A DNA stretch of 64,000 bases from contig DAIDMQ010000016.1 of NCBI GenBank assembly GCA_027448945.1, positions 208,988 through 272,987 of the forward strand, given 5' to 3'. Positions 1 to 8,642 of this stretch are shown here, in pieces. The stretch is from Gallionellaceae bacterium (GTDB lineage: Bacteria; Pseudomonadota; Gammaproteobacteria; Burkholderiales; Gallionellaceae). The position numbers were made by a program, and so were the translations under genes. Numbering within the stretch: position 1 is the stretch's first letter; every line of letters starts with the position of its first letter. Under the pieces are notes generated by a model that ran no database searches, was not told where the DNA came from, and saw only the letters and a program-made list of their open reading frames with translations.

Positions 1-604
1 AGATGAGACACCACAGCAGTATTTCCCACCAGTAATTTATACGCGGGCGGCGGGCCGTTCTGGAGAGGTTGAGGAGCAAAGGGACGAACAGCAATACACC
101 GACAAAATCGCCGGCCCACCACGACAGCCAGGCTGAACCGGCATCGCGCACGGAAATCACACCGAATGACATCAGGCTGATTACTCCGCCGCTGGAGGTT
201 ATCAGCATGCCGATGGCTGCCGCGAAAATAAGATTGGCGATATCGATGACTCTGTTGAGCCGGGGTTGGAAGCGCAGTCTATTCAGTAGCCAGACAGCCA
301 GCAAGGGGCCGAGGGTGTTGCCTGTAGCCAGGCTGAAGTCCAGCAACGGGCGGGTATCAATCGAATAATTAGTCGCGAAAGCACCGATAAAGATGCCTAT
401 CCAGCAGATATAGCCCCAACGCAATAATGCGGCCACGGCAATGCCGGTAGGTAGCCAAATCAGCGTGATGTGTGAATTCAGATAGGCGAGTTCCAGCCCG
501 AGACGACCGCTGACAAAATAAGCCAGTGCCACTAAAAAAACTTTAGCGGCGGTTAAGGCGTGAGGCTTGATGCGCGATTGCATTGTCGACGTCAACGTGT
601 TCAT
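1..604 (-). CDS. MASE1-domain membrane sensor protein (partial, 3' end outside window)
   Basis: The minus strand is open from an ATG at 604 to the window edge, giving about 201 residues of an incomplete protein. It is strongly hydrophobic, with repeated membrane segments and the look of a MASE1 integral-membrane sensory domain (an early GRLGLELAY segment, an IWLPTGIAVAALLRWG segment, and an AWLSWWAGDFVGVLLFVPLL segment). MASE1 domains normally sit in front of PAS, GGDEF, EAL or histidine kinase modules, so the missing C-terminal part is probably a signalling output domain, but that is not visible here. A second in-frame ATG lies seven codons downstream, so the exact start is uncertain. Confidence 0.7.
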   Translation of the reverse strand, partial: MNTLTSTMQSRIKPHALTAAKVFLVALAYFVSGRLGLELAYLNSHITLIWLPTGIAVAALLRWGYICWIGIFIGAFATNYSIDTRPLLDFSLATGNTLGPLLAVWLLNRLRFQPRLNRVIDIANLIFAAAIGMLITSSGGVISLMSFGVISVRDAGSAWLSWWAGDFVGVLLFVPLLLNLSRTARRPRINYWWEILLWCLI

Positions 605-841
605 TAATGTCCGGTACGTCGGTCGAATTTATCTATTTATCCGATGACGGATAAGTTGGCCGGCCAGTATATTAGCCAATTAAACGTACTTAAAGCAATG
701 TTATTGGAACGGCTCATTCGTTTGGGTGACGGTGTCCCGCGATGCGCGTGGCGATTCGGCGGTATTGGGCTTTTTGCGTTGGCACTTTGTCAAAGCCGGG
801 CGCGACTAACAAGTTTATCCGCAGTTTTGAGCACGTCAAAC

Positions 842-2572
842 TCAAGTGATTTTCCACACCTTGCGATACGCCGCCAGCAAGCGGGTGTGCATATCGCTGC
901 TTTGCATGTCGTCACCCAAATCGCACAAACCGAAGAATTGCTGCTCGCCACTCAATAAACGCTGTGCCTGTTGCAGCGTCTCGGCACCGTAAAACAGCCG
1001 CAGACCGGTTTGGTAGTGTTCGCTACTTTCGTCTTCTGCCATCCCTTCGATCTGTATCAGGTGCGCGAGGCAACGGTAGACGCGGGCACGTGCTTCGCCC
1101 AGATCGCCGAGTTGCGCGATCCAGGCACAACCTTCGAGCGTGGCCTCATCATCGCCTATGGCAACCGCCAATAAGGTTTTCAGTTCGCCCAGGCGCAACT
1201 TCGCCCATGCCGAGTTTGCATCTGCGGCCAAACCGATTAGCGTAGTGATGGCGAGATTGTCGGCAAGGTCTAGCGCATTCAGTGTGTCCAGCAAGCTCGC
1301 GCATTCTTCTTCGTTCAGGGATTGCAAGCGCAGCAGGGCCGGGCGCACCAGGTTGCCCACGGTGTTGTTTTGCCATTGCAGTTCTTCGACGGGATAAATC
1401 TCCGACATGCCGGGGACAAAGATGCGGCAGGCGTAGACATCCAGATGGGTGAAGTCGGCAACGTAGATGTCGTGACCGCCGGCGTGTATCGCCTCCACGC
1501 ACCAGTGATAGTCTTCCGCTGTGGTGGTGCCGAAGTTCCAATCCGCGAATTCGTAGTCGGGTGTGTCACGCAAGAAGTCCCAGCTGATCACGCCACTGGA
1601 GTCTACGAAATGGATCTCCATGTTGAGCGCATCGGTGATCTCGTCCATGTCGCAGCCGGGCGCGGGGAAGTCTTTGAGTGTGTCCAGCGCGCGACCCTGC
1701 AACAGTTCGGTCAGTGCGCGTTCCAGTGCCACTTCAAAACGCGGATGTGCGCCGAAGCTGGCGTAGCAGCCCTGATCTTCGGGATGCCATAGCGTGACGT
1801 TCATTACCGGATATTTTCCGCCCAGCGATGCGTCTTTCACCAAAATTCCATAGCCCGCCGCGCGCAAACCCGCGATGCCTGCCGCGATGCGCGGATAGCG
1901 CGCGATCACGCTTTCGGGCACATCGGGCAGGCAGATACCTTCGCGGATGATGCGGAATTTGATGTCGCGCTCAAAAATTTCCGCGAGTGCCTGGGTGCGC
2001 GCTTCCATCAGCGTGTTGCCTGCCGACATGCCGTTGCTGACATACAAATTGCCGATCAGATTGACGGGGAAATACACCTGCTTGTCGTCGCGCAGCCGCA
2101 GATAAGGCAGCGTGCAGATGCCGCGCTCCGCATTGCCGGAATTCAGGTCTATCAGCTGTTCTGCGAGCACACCGCCTTCCGGGTTGTAGAAGTCCTGCAG
2201 TTCGGGGGTGAGGATGCCGTCCGGCCATGCTTCGTTTTGCACCGGGAACCACCGCTCGGCGGGGTGATGCACGAAGTCGCGCCGGCTGATGGTCTTGCCC
2301 AGATAGAAATGTGTCCAGAAATAATTGGTGCTCAGGCGCTCGAAGAACTCGCCCAGCGCACTGGCGCGCGCCGCCAGTTCAGAACCCCCTTTACCGTTGC
2401 TGAACAAGCGCGGGCAATCGCGATCGCTGACATGTACGGACCAGATGTTCTCGATCTCATTGAGCCAGGAGCGCTCCTCCACATGGAAGCCGATCTCCAG
2501 CAACTTCGCTTGCAAGGTGCGTATAGAGGATTCAAGGGATGCGTCTTTGCTGGGGATAAAGGTTTCGGTCAT
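842..2572 (-). CDS. ycaO: YcaO-type protein, ribosomal protein S12 methylthiotransferase accessory factor-like
   Basis: The 576-residue product matches the length of the E. coli YcaO group (about 586). YcaO proteins are ATP-dependent cyclodehydratase-fold enzymes; the E. coli-type member is linked to RimO-dependent methylthiolation of ribosomal protein S12, although its exact reaction is not settled. Visible family features are the GKGGSELAARASALGEFFER segment near residue 85 and a second nucleotide-binding segment NGMSAGNTLMEARTQALAEI near residue 185, followed by EIFERD. A C-terminal extension of about 170 residues is present, as in the long YcaO class rather than the azole-forming class. 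No RiPP precursor or dehydrogenase is adjacent, so a RiPP role is unlikely. Confidence 0.85.
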   Translation of the reverse strand: MTETFIPSKDASLESSIRTLQAKLLEIGFHVEERSWLNEIENIWSVHVSDRDCPRLFSNGKGGSELAARASALGEFFERLSTNYFWTHFYLGKTISRRDFVHHPAERWFPVQNEAWPDGILTPELQDFYNPEGGVLAEQLIDLNSGNAERGICTLPYLRLRDDKQVYFPVNLIGNLYVSNGMSAGNTLMEARTQALAEIFERDIKFRIIREGICLPDVPESVIARYPRIAAGIAGLRAAGYGILVKDASLGGKYPVMNVTLWHPEDQGCYASFGAHPRFEVALERALTELLQGRALDTLKDFPAPGCDMDEITDALNMEIHFVDSSGVISWDFLRDTPDYEFADWNFGTTTAEDYHWCVEAIHAGGHDIYVADFTHLDVYACRIFVPGMSEIYPVEELQWQNNTVGNLVRPALLRLQSLNEEECASLLDTLNALDLADNLAITTLIGLAADANSAWAKLRLGELKTLLAVAIGDDEATLEGCAWIAQLGDLGEARARVYRCLAHLIQIEGMAEDESSEHYQTGLRLFYGAETLQQAQRLLSGEQQFFGLCDLGDDMQSSDMHTRLLAAYRKVWKIT

Positions 2573-2679
2573 GGCGGTATCTTTGCGGTGAAGGTGGATG
2601 CCGGCATCATGCCGGCGCGTCGTGAGACGCGGTGTTGCGTGATGCTTGGGGCGCGCAGTCTAGCATCTGCGGACGCTGT

Positions 2680-3213
2680 TCAACCGAATAAACTTGTGAT
2701 GAATTTGTGCGCACGCTCGTCGAACGGTTTGCTGTCGGCGACATTGAGACCGAGTTCGTTGTAGCTGTTCTGCACATTGGGGGTGAAGTAGCCCGTGCTG
2801 GAAGGGCGTGCTCCCATGTGCAACATGATCTTGCTTAGTTCGCCCCACACATTGCGCGCACCGAAGCCACCCGAGGACACCGAGGCGATGCCCACGGGTT
2901 TACCCAGCCACTCGCTGGTCAGCAGATCGATGGCGTTTTTGGTGGATGCGGGTACGCCGAGGTTGTATTCGGGGCTGACGATGATGACCGCATCGGCTTG
3001 GCTAACGGCTTGCGAGAAGATGATCGCCGCCTCCGGCGCATCTTGCAGATAGGCGAGCCGTTCAGTGAACAGCGGGAAGTTCGCCTCCTTGAGGTCGAAC
3101 ACGCTGGAGACAGCCAGGCCGCCGCGCTGCGCGTAATCATGGAGGTACAGTGCCACGCCGTGTGAGCGTCGTTGTTCGCGCACACTGGCGGAAATGATCA
3201 GTAGTCGTTTCAT
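2680..3213 (-). CDS. NADPH-dependent FMN reductase family protein
   Basis: This 177-residue protein has the flavodoxin-like fold of NAD(P)H-dependent FMN reductases and azoreductases. The N-terminus ISASVREQRRSHGVALYL is the phosphate-binding loop for FMN, and VIIVSPEYNLGVPASTKNAID near residue 80 is the typical PEYN segment of the family. A GIASVSSGGFGARN segment follows at about residue 117. Such enzymes reduce free flavins, quinones or metal ions in the cytosol. It lies between ycaO and a small unknown gene on the same strand; ATG at 3213 is preceded by a GAGG-type ribosome binding site. The natural substrate cannot be told from sequence. Confidence 0.82.
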   Translation of the reverse strand: MKRLLIISASVREQRRSHGVALYLHDYAQRGGLAVSSVFDLKEANFPLFTERLAYLQDAPEAAIIFSQAVSQADAVIIVSPEYNLGVPASTKNAIDLLTSEWLGKPVGIASVSSGGFGARNVWGELSKIMLHMGARPSSTGYFTPNVQNSYNELGLNVADSKPFDERAHKFITSLFG

Positions 3214-3246
3214 GTTTCGCTCCTCTTTGTTTGCGATGCTACACCT

Positions 3247-3588
3247 TCATTGTTCCAGCAAAATGACCCAGGTCTGCGCATCGTTCATATTCACTTCCAG
3301 GCACAGCACGCAATACTCGTTGTTCTCACTGATGGGTGTCGGGTCGTCCGCACAACTGCAACCTGCAATGATGCTGTGATAGAACACGCCCACTTTTAAC
3401 ACCAGTACATCTGTGCCGGCTTTGACGCTTTGCACCATCACCGTAATCGGCGTGTCGAGCACATGATTGCCCGTGCTCAATCCCTGTTGTAGCGGGAGAT
3501 GGGCTGCGGATTGTTCCAGCTCGTGCTTGAGTGTCGCGGAAAACGCTGTCGTCCCCCAACTGCTTAAGCTCAGCGGTAGACGCAACAT
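3247..3588 (-). CDS. Small cysteine-containing protein of unknown function
   Basis: A 113-residue reading frame sits 2 bases before pepD would end (pepD stops at 3591 on the same strand), so the two are probably cotranscribed. I do not recognise the family. The product is soluble-looking, with no signal peptide, and carries a C-terminal cysteine group (GCSC, then YCVLCLEV) that could bind a metal, followed by a hydrophobic TWVILLEQ end. The tight spacing after pepD and codon use like its neighbours argue that it is a real gene. Confidence 0.55.
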   Translation of the reverse strand: MLRLPLSLSSWGTTAFSATLKHELEQSAAHLPLQQGLSTGNHVLDTPITVMVQSVKAGTDVLVLKVGVFYHSIIAGCSCADDPTPISENNEYCVLCLEVNMNDAQTWVILLEQ

Positions 3589-3590
3589 GT

Positions 3591-5057
3591 TCAGACTTTC
3601 GCCAGTGCCTGCAACACCGCTTTAAGCAGTGTCCAACAGTGGTCGACCGAAGCGATTCTTACACGCTCACCGGGTGCATGTGCGCCGCGTATATCGGGAC
3701 CGAAAGAGATCATGTCCAGATGCGGATGACTGGCCGCGAGTAAGCCGCACTCCAGTCCCGCGTGTATCACCTGCAGACTGGCGGGGTGTCCGAACTGTTC
3801 GGTATAAACCCCTAGGCAGAGTGCCAACAACGGCGAAGCAGGGTCGGGTGTCCAACCCGGATAAGCGCCGTCTGTGTGGGCTTGCAAGTCATGCGCTTGC
3901 GCATAAGTCACTAGCTTTTCGGCGAGTGCATCGCCCCGGCCATCTTGCAGCGAGCGTACTTTGAACGTCATTTTCAGTGCGCCCCCGGACAATGCGATCA
4001 CACCCAGATTGCTGGAAGTGTCGGTTACGCCTGGGAAGTCGCTACTGACTTGCGCCACGCCGTTCATCGCCACGTCGATGAAGGCCAGCAACTGGTCGCG
4101 GTCGTTGTCGCTCAGGACATGTTGCGGGTGATTTTCGGGTACAAGCCGGATGGCCAGTTTCACGCCCGCATCGACGGCGGCAAAGCGCTCTTGCCACACC
4201 TCGTTGCGATGTGCCACCCATTCCTCCAGATGCTCCGCAGTCGTATCGCCGGACACCGCGACCAGCGCATAAGCCTCACGCGGTATGGCGTTGCGCGCCG
4301 TGCCGCCGCTCATCTCGATGAGCTGCAGCGGAGTGTGTTCCGCCATGTCGCGCAGTGCCTCGGCGAGCAACTTGATGGCGTTGCCGCGACCTTCATGGAT
4401 GTCTATGCCGGAGTGGCCGCCGCGCAGCCCGCTGACTTCAAAGCGCAGTATCGCTTGATCCGCATCAACTGCTTGAAGCGCGTAATTTTGGCCGATCTGC
4501 ACATCCACGCCGCCCGCGCAGCCCAGATAGAAATGTCCCCATTCCTCGGTGTCCAAATTGATCAGCGTCTTGCCTTGTAAAGCGCCCGCTTGCAGCCCGC
4601 GTGCGCCGTCCATGCCGGACTCTTCGTTGATGGTGAGCAATACTTCCAGCGCGGGATGTTGCAGATCCGGTTCTTCAAGTGCGGCCAAGGCCAGTGCCAC
4701 GCCTATGCCGTTGTCGGCACCTAAAGTGGTGTGCTCGGCAATTACCCAGCCATCGCGTATCACCGTATTTATCGGGTCGCGTGAGAAGTCGTGACTGGTG
4801 CCGCTGTTTGCCTGACACACCATATCCAGATGGCCCTGCATGATCACGCCCGGCAACTGTTCGCAACCTTGACTGGCGGGTTTGCCGAGGATGAGGTTGC
4901 CGACTGTGTCGACGTTGCCGGTGATGCCGTGCTGTTGCGCCCAAGCGATGAGATGGTCGCGCAACGCCGCTTCCTGCCAAGAGGCGCGCGGGATCTCGCA
5001 CAGGGTGGCGAAGTGTGCCCAGACGGGTGCGGGACTAAGGTCGTGCAAAGTGCTCAT
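3591..5057 (-). CDS. pepD: Aminoacyl-histidine dipeptidase (PepD, M20 family)
   Basis: The 488-residue protein matches the usual PepD length (about 485). PepD is a cytosolic zinc dipeptidase that hydrolyses Xaa-His dipeptides and supplies amino acids from peptides. M20 metal and catalytic residues are visible in order: GHLDMVCQ (His and Asp, near residue 80), GADNGIG (bridging Asp), INEESGMDG (catalytic Glu-Glu pair), IHAGLECGLLA (Glu) and GAHAPGERV (last His). The ATG at 5057 is preferred over a TTG two codons upstream. It is followed by the small unknown gene ending at 3247. Confidence 0.93.
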   Translation of the reverse strand: MSTLHDLSPAPVWAHFATLCEIPRASWQEAALRDHLIAWAQQHGITGNVDTVGNLILGKPASQGCEQLPGVIMQGHLDMVCQANSGTSHDFSRDPINTVIRDGWVIAEHTTLGADNGIGVALALAALEEPDLQHPALEVLLTINEESGMDGARGLQAGALQGKTLINLDTEEWGHFYLGCAGGVDVQIGQNYALQAVDADQAILRFEVSGLRGGHSGIDIHEGRGNAIKLLAEALRDMAEHTPLQLIEMSGGTARNAIPREAYALVAVSGDTTAEHLEEWVAHRNEVWQERFAAVDAGVKLAIRLVPENHPQHVLSDNDRDQLLAFIDVAMNGVAQVSSDFPGVTDTSSNLGVIALSGGALKMTFKVRSLQDGRGDALAEKLVTYAQAHDLQAHTDGAYPGWTPDPASPLLALCLGVYTEQFGHPASLQVIHAGLECGLLAASHPHLDMISFGPDIRGAHAPGERVRIASVDHCWTLLKAVLQALAKV

Positions 5058-5111
5058 ATGCAACGTCGGCGAGTTGTGGAATGGCGTGATTCTAGCGCGA
5101 CTGGTGCAGAA

Positions 5112-6008
5112 TTAATGCGTCATCAGCAGCAGCCACAGCGGCAGGGTGATGGCGGACAGCAGGGTGCTGAGCATCACTTGCGCGGCGATGGTGTCACCCT
5201 CCGCGCCCATGCGTTTGGCCAAAACATAAGATACGGTTGAGATGGGCAGTGCGGCCAGTAGCACGGCGGTGTGGAAGTACACGCCATCCAGGGCGAACCC
5301 GCTCGCCAGTCCCCAGGCGATGGCGGGCAGAAACAACAGCTTTACGATTACGCCATACCACAAGGTGCCGGGATAACCGTGCAGGCCCTGGATACGCAGA
5401 CCCGAACCGACTGCAATCAGCCCCAACGGCAGGGATGCTTGCGACAACAGTTTCATGGTGGTGTTCAGCACCGCAGGGAGAGACAGGCCGAACAGGCTGA
5501 AGGCGATGCCGCCAGACGTGGCAAGGATGAGCGGGTTGAGCAAGATTTCCTTTAGCCAATGACTCTCGCTGTGGCGGGCCAACATCAATACCGAGGCAAC
5601 GTTGGCCAGCGGCACCATGAAGCCCATCAGCAAGCCTATCGCCGCCAGACCTTGCGAGCCATGCAAGCCGCCTGCAATCGCAAGTCCCACATAGCTATTG
5701 AAGCGAAAGGCGGATTGGAAGGTCGCGGAATATACCTTGGCCGGCGCATGGAACAAGGGCTTGGCGATCAGGCCGAGCACGATGCCGGCACACATGAACA
5801 GCGTGGCGACCATCAACATGGGCGTGGCGGCGGCGATGTCGATGACGAAGTGCGACAAGGTGCTGAACAGCAGCGCGGGAAAAAATAAGTAGTAGATCAG
5901 CTTGTCCAGTTGCGGCCAAAAGTCGTCGCTCAACCGGAACCAGCGGCGCATGGACGCGCCCAATAGGATGAGCATGAAAATCGGCGCGATGGTCAGTGCG
6001 ACGCTCAT
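5112..6008 (-). CDS. AEC-family (auxin efflux carrier-type) membrane transporter
   Basis: The 298-residue hydrophobic protein has about ten membrane segments in two halves of five, as in the auxin efflux carrier (AEC) family. The opening MSVALTIAPIFMLILLGASM and the conserved LDKLIYYLFFPALLF segment near residue 35 are typical. Bacterial members move small organic acids such as malate or malonate, but substrate cannot be assigned. Its ATG overlaps the stop of the preceding DUF2339 gene by 4 bases (ATGA), which shows translational coupling within one operon. Confidence 0.87.
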   Translation of the reverse strand: MSVALTIAPIFMLILLGASMRRWFRLSDDFWPQLDKLIYYLFFPALLFSTLSHFVIDIAAATPMLMVATLFMCAGIVLGLIAKPLFHAPAKVYSATFQSAFRFNSYVGLAIAGGLHGSQGLAAIGLLMGFMVPLANVASVLMLARHSESHWLKEILLNPLILATSGGIAFSLFGLSLPAVLNTTMKLLSQASLPLGLIAVGSGLRIQGLHGYPGTLWYGVIVKLLFLPAIAWGLASGFALDGVYFHTAVLLAALPISTVSYVLAKRMGAEGDTIAAQVMLSTLLSAITLPLWLLLMTH

Positions 6009-7672
6009 GTTGCGTCCAAATCCTGATCTAGTGCATTCACTTTTTTATACAGCCAGCCGCCCAGATACAAGCTCACACCGACTACCGCCAAACTGGCGAT
6101 GCGTATCAGCGGGGTCGCCAGTGCGACGTCGTAGAGCAGCGCCTTGAGCAGCGAAGCGGCGAAGATCAGTAGCGAGGATTGTCCCAGTAATTTGTTGTGC
6201 TGCAACAAGGCGAGCGATAGGCAGGCCAGTGCGAAGCACGCCCACACTAGCGATACGACGAAACGGTTGTCGAACAGATGCAGCGCCCAAGCCATCATCG
6301 CCACGTGCCCTGCATACAGCGCGATGGCGCCGAGGTCGCGCAGCGCACGGTCTTTGCGCAACCAGTAGTAGGCCAGATACAACTCTGCGGCATAGGCCAG
6401 GCCGAGCAGGTTCTGCGCGGGCACTTGGCCTGCCGGGAGCGTGCCGGGATCTAACAGTTTGAGATAGTTGGCGAGGAACAACAGGCCGGCTGCGGCCCAC
6501 AAGGGTTTGCCCGGTGTGAGCATGCCGCCGCGCAGATGCGCATAGCCCGCTAGTACCGGCAGAAGCAGCAAGACGAACCAGGGCGCCCAGTGAGCGGGCA
6601 CCGATTCGATATAGCCGGCATGCACCAGCACCAGCGCGATATAGCTGCTCAGCAGTACGCGGCCACCCTCCAGTTCGTGCGCGAGCTTGAGTCGCACCAG
6701 ATAATAGGCCGCGGCCACCACCAGCGCGCTGGCAATCGCCACCCAGGGCGCATAAGCGGGAAGATGCGCCTGCAAGATGTGGTATTGCACGAAGTAGAAC
6801 AGCACCAGTGCGGGCACGTGATTGAGCCCGTCGCGCTGCGTCATGGGTGTGATATGCAGGCTGTAGATTGCGGCGGCACCGACGAAGATAAAGAAGTGCA
6901 CGGTCTGGAAAGACAGCGCCTCACGCCAAGCCTGCGAGCCGTTCAGTTGCCACAGATAATCGAAGATCATCAGCGCCAGATACATTGCCAGCAGATACAC
7001 GCCGCGCGCGCCGACCTTAATCGCAAAGACGGAAAACAACACGCTCCAGCAGGCGAAATAAACGATCAGATCAGCGATGTCGAAATGTGTGCCGCCCAGA
7101 AACAAGGGCGCGGTGTAAGAGCCCAGTACCGCAAACACGGCGTACAGGTCACTCATGAACACGCGGTTCAGCCAGAGCGACAACAGTGTTACGGTGACGA
7201 TGACACTGGTGGCGTAGGTGTAGTTTATGAGGTGGTAATAGTTGTGCGCGCCATAGGTGGAAAGGAACAGGATCACCACACCCGCAGCGGGCAGCATGCT
7301 GGCATAGCGCGCATCCTTGTGACGCAGCAACAGTCCGGTTGCGATACACACGATGCCGCCCAGCATGGCCAGCGAGACTTGCTTTGCCGGCGTGAGCCAA
7401 CCAGAGTCTATTGCCAACATCACCAGATAGAGGGAGGCGATCACCAGTGCCGTCGCGCCCGACCAGCCCAACAGATGTGTCACGCCCAAGCGCTCACGCT
7501 TGATGATGCGTTGGGGAGAGGGAGTATGGGATGCTGTGGCAGAGGGAGGCGGTGCGTTGCTGACAGCAGGTCCGGCAGGCGTGGCACCCGTCACTTTGAC
7601 CTTGATGCCCAGGTATTGCTCGATTGCGCCTATGCGCGCTTCTAGTTGTGCCAGTCGTTCATCACTATTCAT
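6005..7672 (-). CDS. DUF2339-type polytopic membrane protein
   Basis: This 555-residue protein begins with a short coiled-coil stretch (ERLAQLEARIGAIEQYL), then a proline- and serine-rich linker, and then about 14 to 16 closely packed membrane helices from residue 65 to the end. That arrangement, with an early LLGWSGATALVIASLYLV segment, is characteristic of the DUF2339 family. Function of the family is unknown; a role in envelope biology is often assumed but not shown. It is coupled by a 4-base overlap to the AEC transporter downstream. Confidence 0.75.
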   Translation of the reverse strand: MNSDERLAQLEARIGAIEQYLGIKVKVTGATPAGPAVSNAPPPSATASHTPSPQRIIKRERLGVTHLLGWSGATALVIASLYLVMLAIDSGWLTPAKQVSLAMLGGIVCIATGLLLRHKDARYASMLPAAGVVILFLSTYGAHNYYHLINYTYATSVIVTVTLLSLWLNRVFMSDLYAVFAVLGSYTAPLFLGGTHFDIADLIVYFACWSVLFSVFAIKVGARGVYLLAMYLALMIFDYLWQLNGSQAWREALSFQTVHFFIFVGAAAIYSLHITPMTQRDGLNHVPALVLFYFVQYHILQAHLPAYAPWVAIASALVVAAAYYLVRLKLAHELEGGRVLLSSYIALVLVHAGYIESVPAHWAPWFVLLLLPVLAGYAHLRGGMLTPGKPLWAAAGLLFLANYLKLLDPGTLPAGQVPAQNLLGLAYAAELYLAYYWLRKDRALRDLGAIALYAGHVAMMAWALHLFDNRFVVSLVWACFALACLSLALLQHNKLLGQSSLLIFAASLLKALLYDVALATPLIRIASLAVVGVSLYLGGWLYKKVNALDQDLDAT

Positions 7673-7701
7673 GCCATCCCCCGTCGGATGTTATCGTCGC
7701 T

Positions 7702-8433
7702 CTATGCTAGCTGAAACGGTTCTTCGCGTAAGTTTTTCAATTCGGCGAGACAAAGATGAGTGAAGGCGAGTCCCGCATAGACAGGTGCGAACAGATTGAG
7801 CAGCGGCACCAGATGCAGCAGACTCAGCAAGGCCCCCAAGCCATACAGGCGCGGTGTGGCGCGTTCCATGATGGTGTCGAACTCGGCCGGGCTGGCATGT
7901 TCGGCGAGTGCGTCATAACGGAACAGACGCTGGTTGAGATATGCCATCAGCAAAATTGGCAGCACCGCAGCCAGTGGCGTGAACAAGATCAGCGGCAGAC
8001 ACAGCAGCCAGCCCAGCAGGTATATGAATGTCGCAAGCGCAGCGTTCCACACGCTGCCCATCACACTGCCGCCGTGCAATCTTTCCAACTCCGGATAGTG
8101 ACGACTGGCGACATGATCGAGCATCATGGGCATGGCGAACACGGCTGTAATCAATAGTGCGGTGACATAGATGGCGGGCAACAACAGCAAGATCACCACC
8201 GTGCCAATCAGATAATGCGAGGCCGCCGCGATGAAGCCGTAAGCCAAGTATTGTTCCAGCGGCGGAGAGTGCAGCATCCCGGTCAGGCTGCCGATCCAAC
8301 TGCTCCAATAGATCCAGGCTGCACCCATCCACACCAGCATCGCCAGCAGCATGGGCCATAACATCATCGCCAGCATCTTGGGATGCAATAAGGTTTTGAG
8401 CGCGGCGTAGAGTGCAGAGGCGATGCTGTTCAT
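7702..8433 (-). CDS. EI24/CysZ-like membrane protein
   Basis: Starting at the ATG at 8433 the product has 243 residues with about six hydrophobic segments. The pattern (an N-terminal ALYAALKTLLHPKML amphipathic helix, then long helices, a LNQRLFRYDALAEHA loop near residue 180 and a short charged C-terminus) is that of the EI24 domain family, which includes the sulfate transporter CysZ. A longer frame reaches 8550 but adds 39 residues with no family character. It lies 30 bases before DUF2339 on the same strand. Sulfate transport is possible, but no cys genes are nearby, so I leave the function open. Confidence 0.75.
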   Translation of the reverse strand: MNSIASALYAALKTLLHPKMLAMMLWPMLLAMLVWMGAAWIYWSSWIGSLTGMLHSPPLEQYLAYGFIAAASHYLIGTVVILLLLPAIYVTALLITAVFAMPMMLDHVASRHYPELERLHGGSVMGSVWNAALATFIYLLGWLLCLPLILFTPLAAVLPILLMAYLNQRLFRYDALAEHASPAEFDTIMERATPRLYGLGALLSLLHLVPLLNLFAPVYAGLAFTHLCLAELKNLREEPFQLA

Positions 8434-8642
8434 TTGAGTTTCGGAAAGTTGCGGGGCGGTGAGCCGAGGTAAGTTGAGAAAAGTGGATACCAACGTTTTG
8501 ATAAACTTAAAGACGGGGGTATCACATGCAACAACGAATTCCTCATGCAATATATAGCAAAGAATTTAGAGAACAAGCGGCAATAACCTGTTATCGACAG
8601 CCGACCCCAAAGTTAACAGATGGCAACATTGCAGTATCGAAT

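Noticed and set aside
842..3213. YcaO plus flavin reductase as a RiPP azoline/azole cluster
   Set aside because: The YcaO is of the long E. coli type, no precursor peptide or partner E1-like protein is nearby, and the reductase is a generic FMN reductase.
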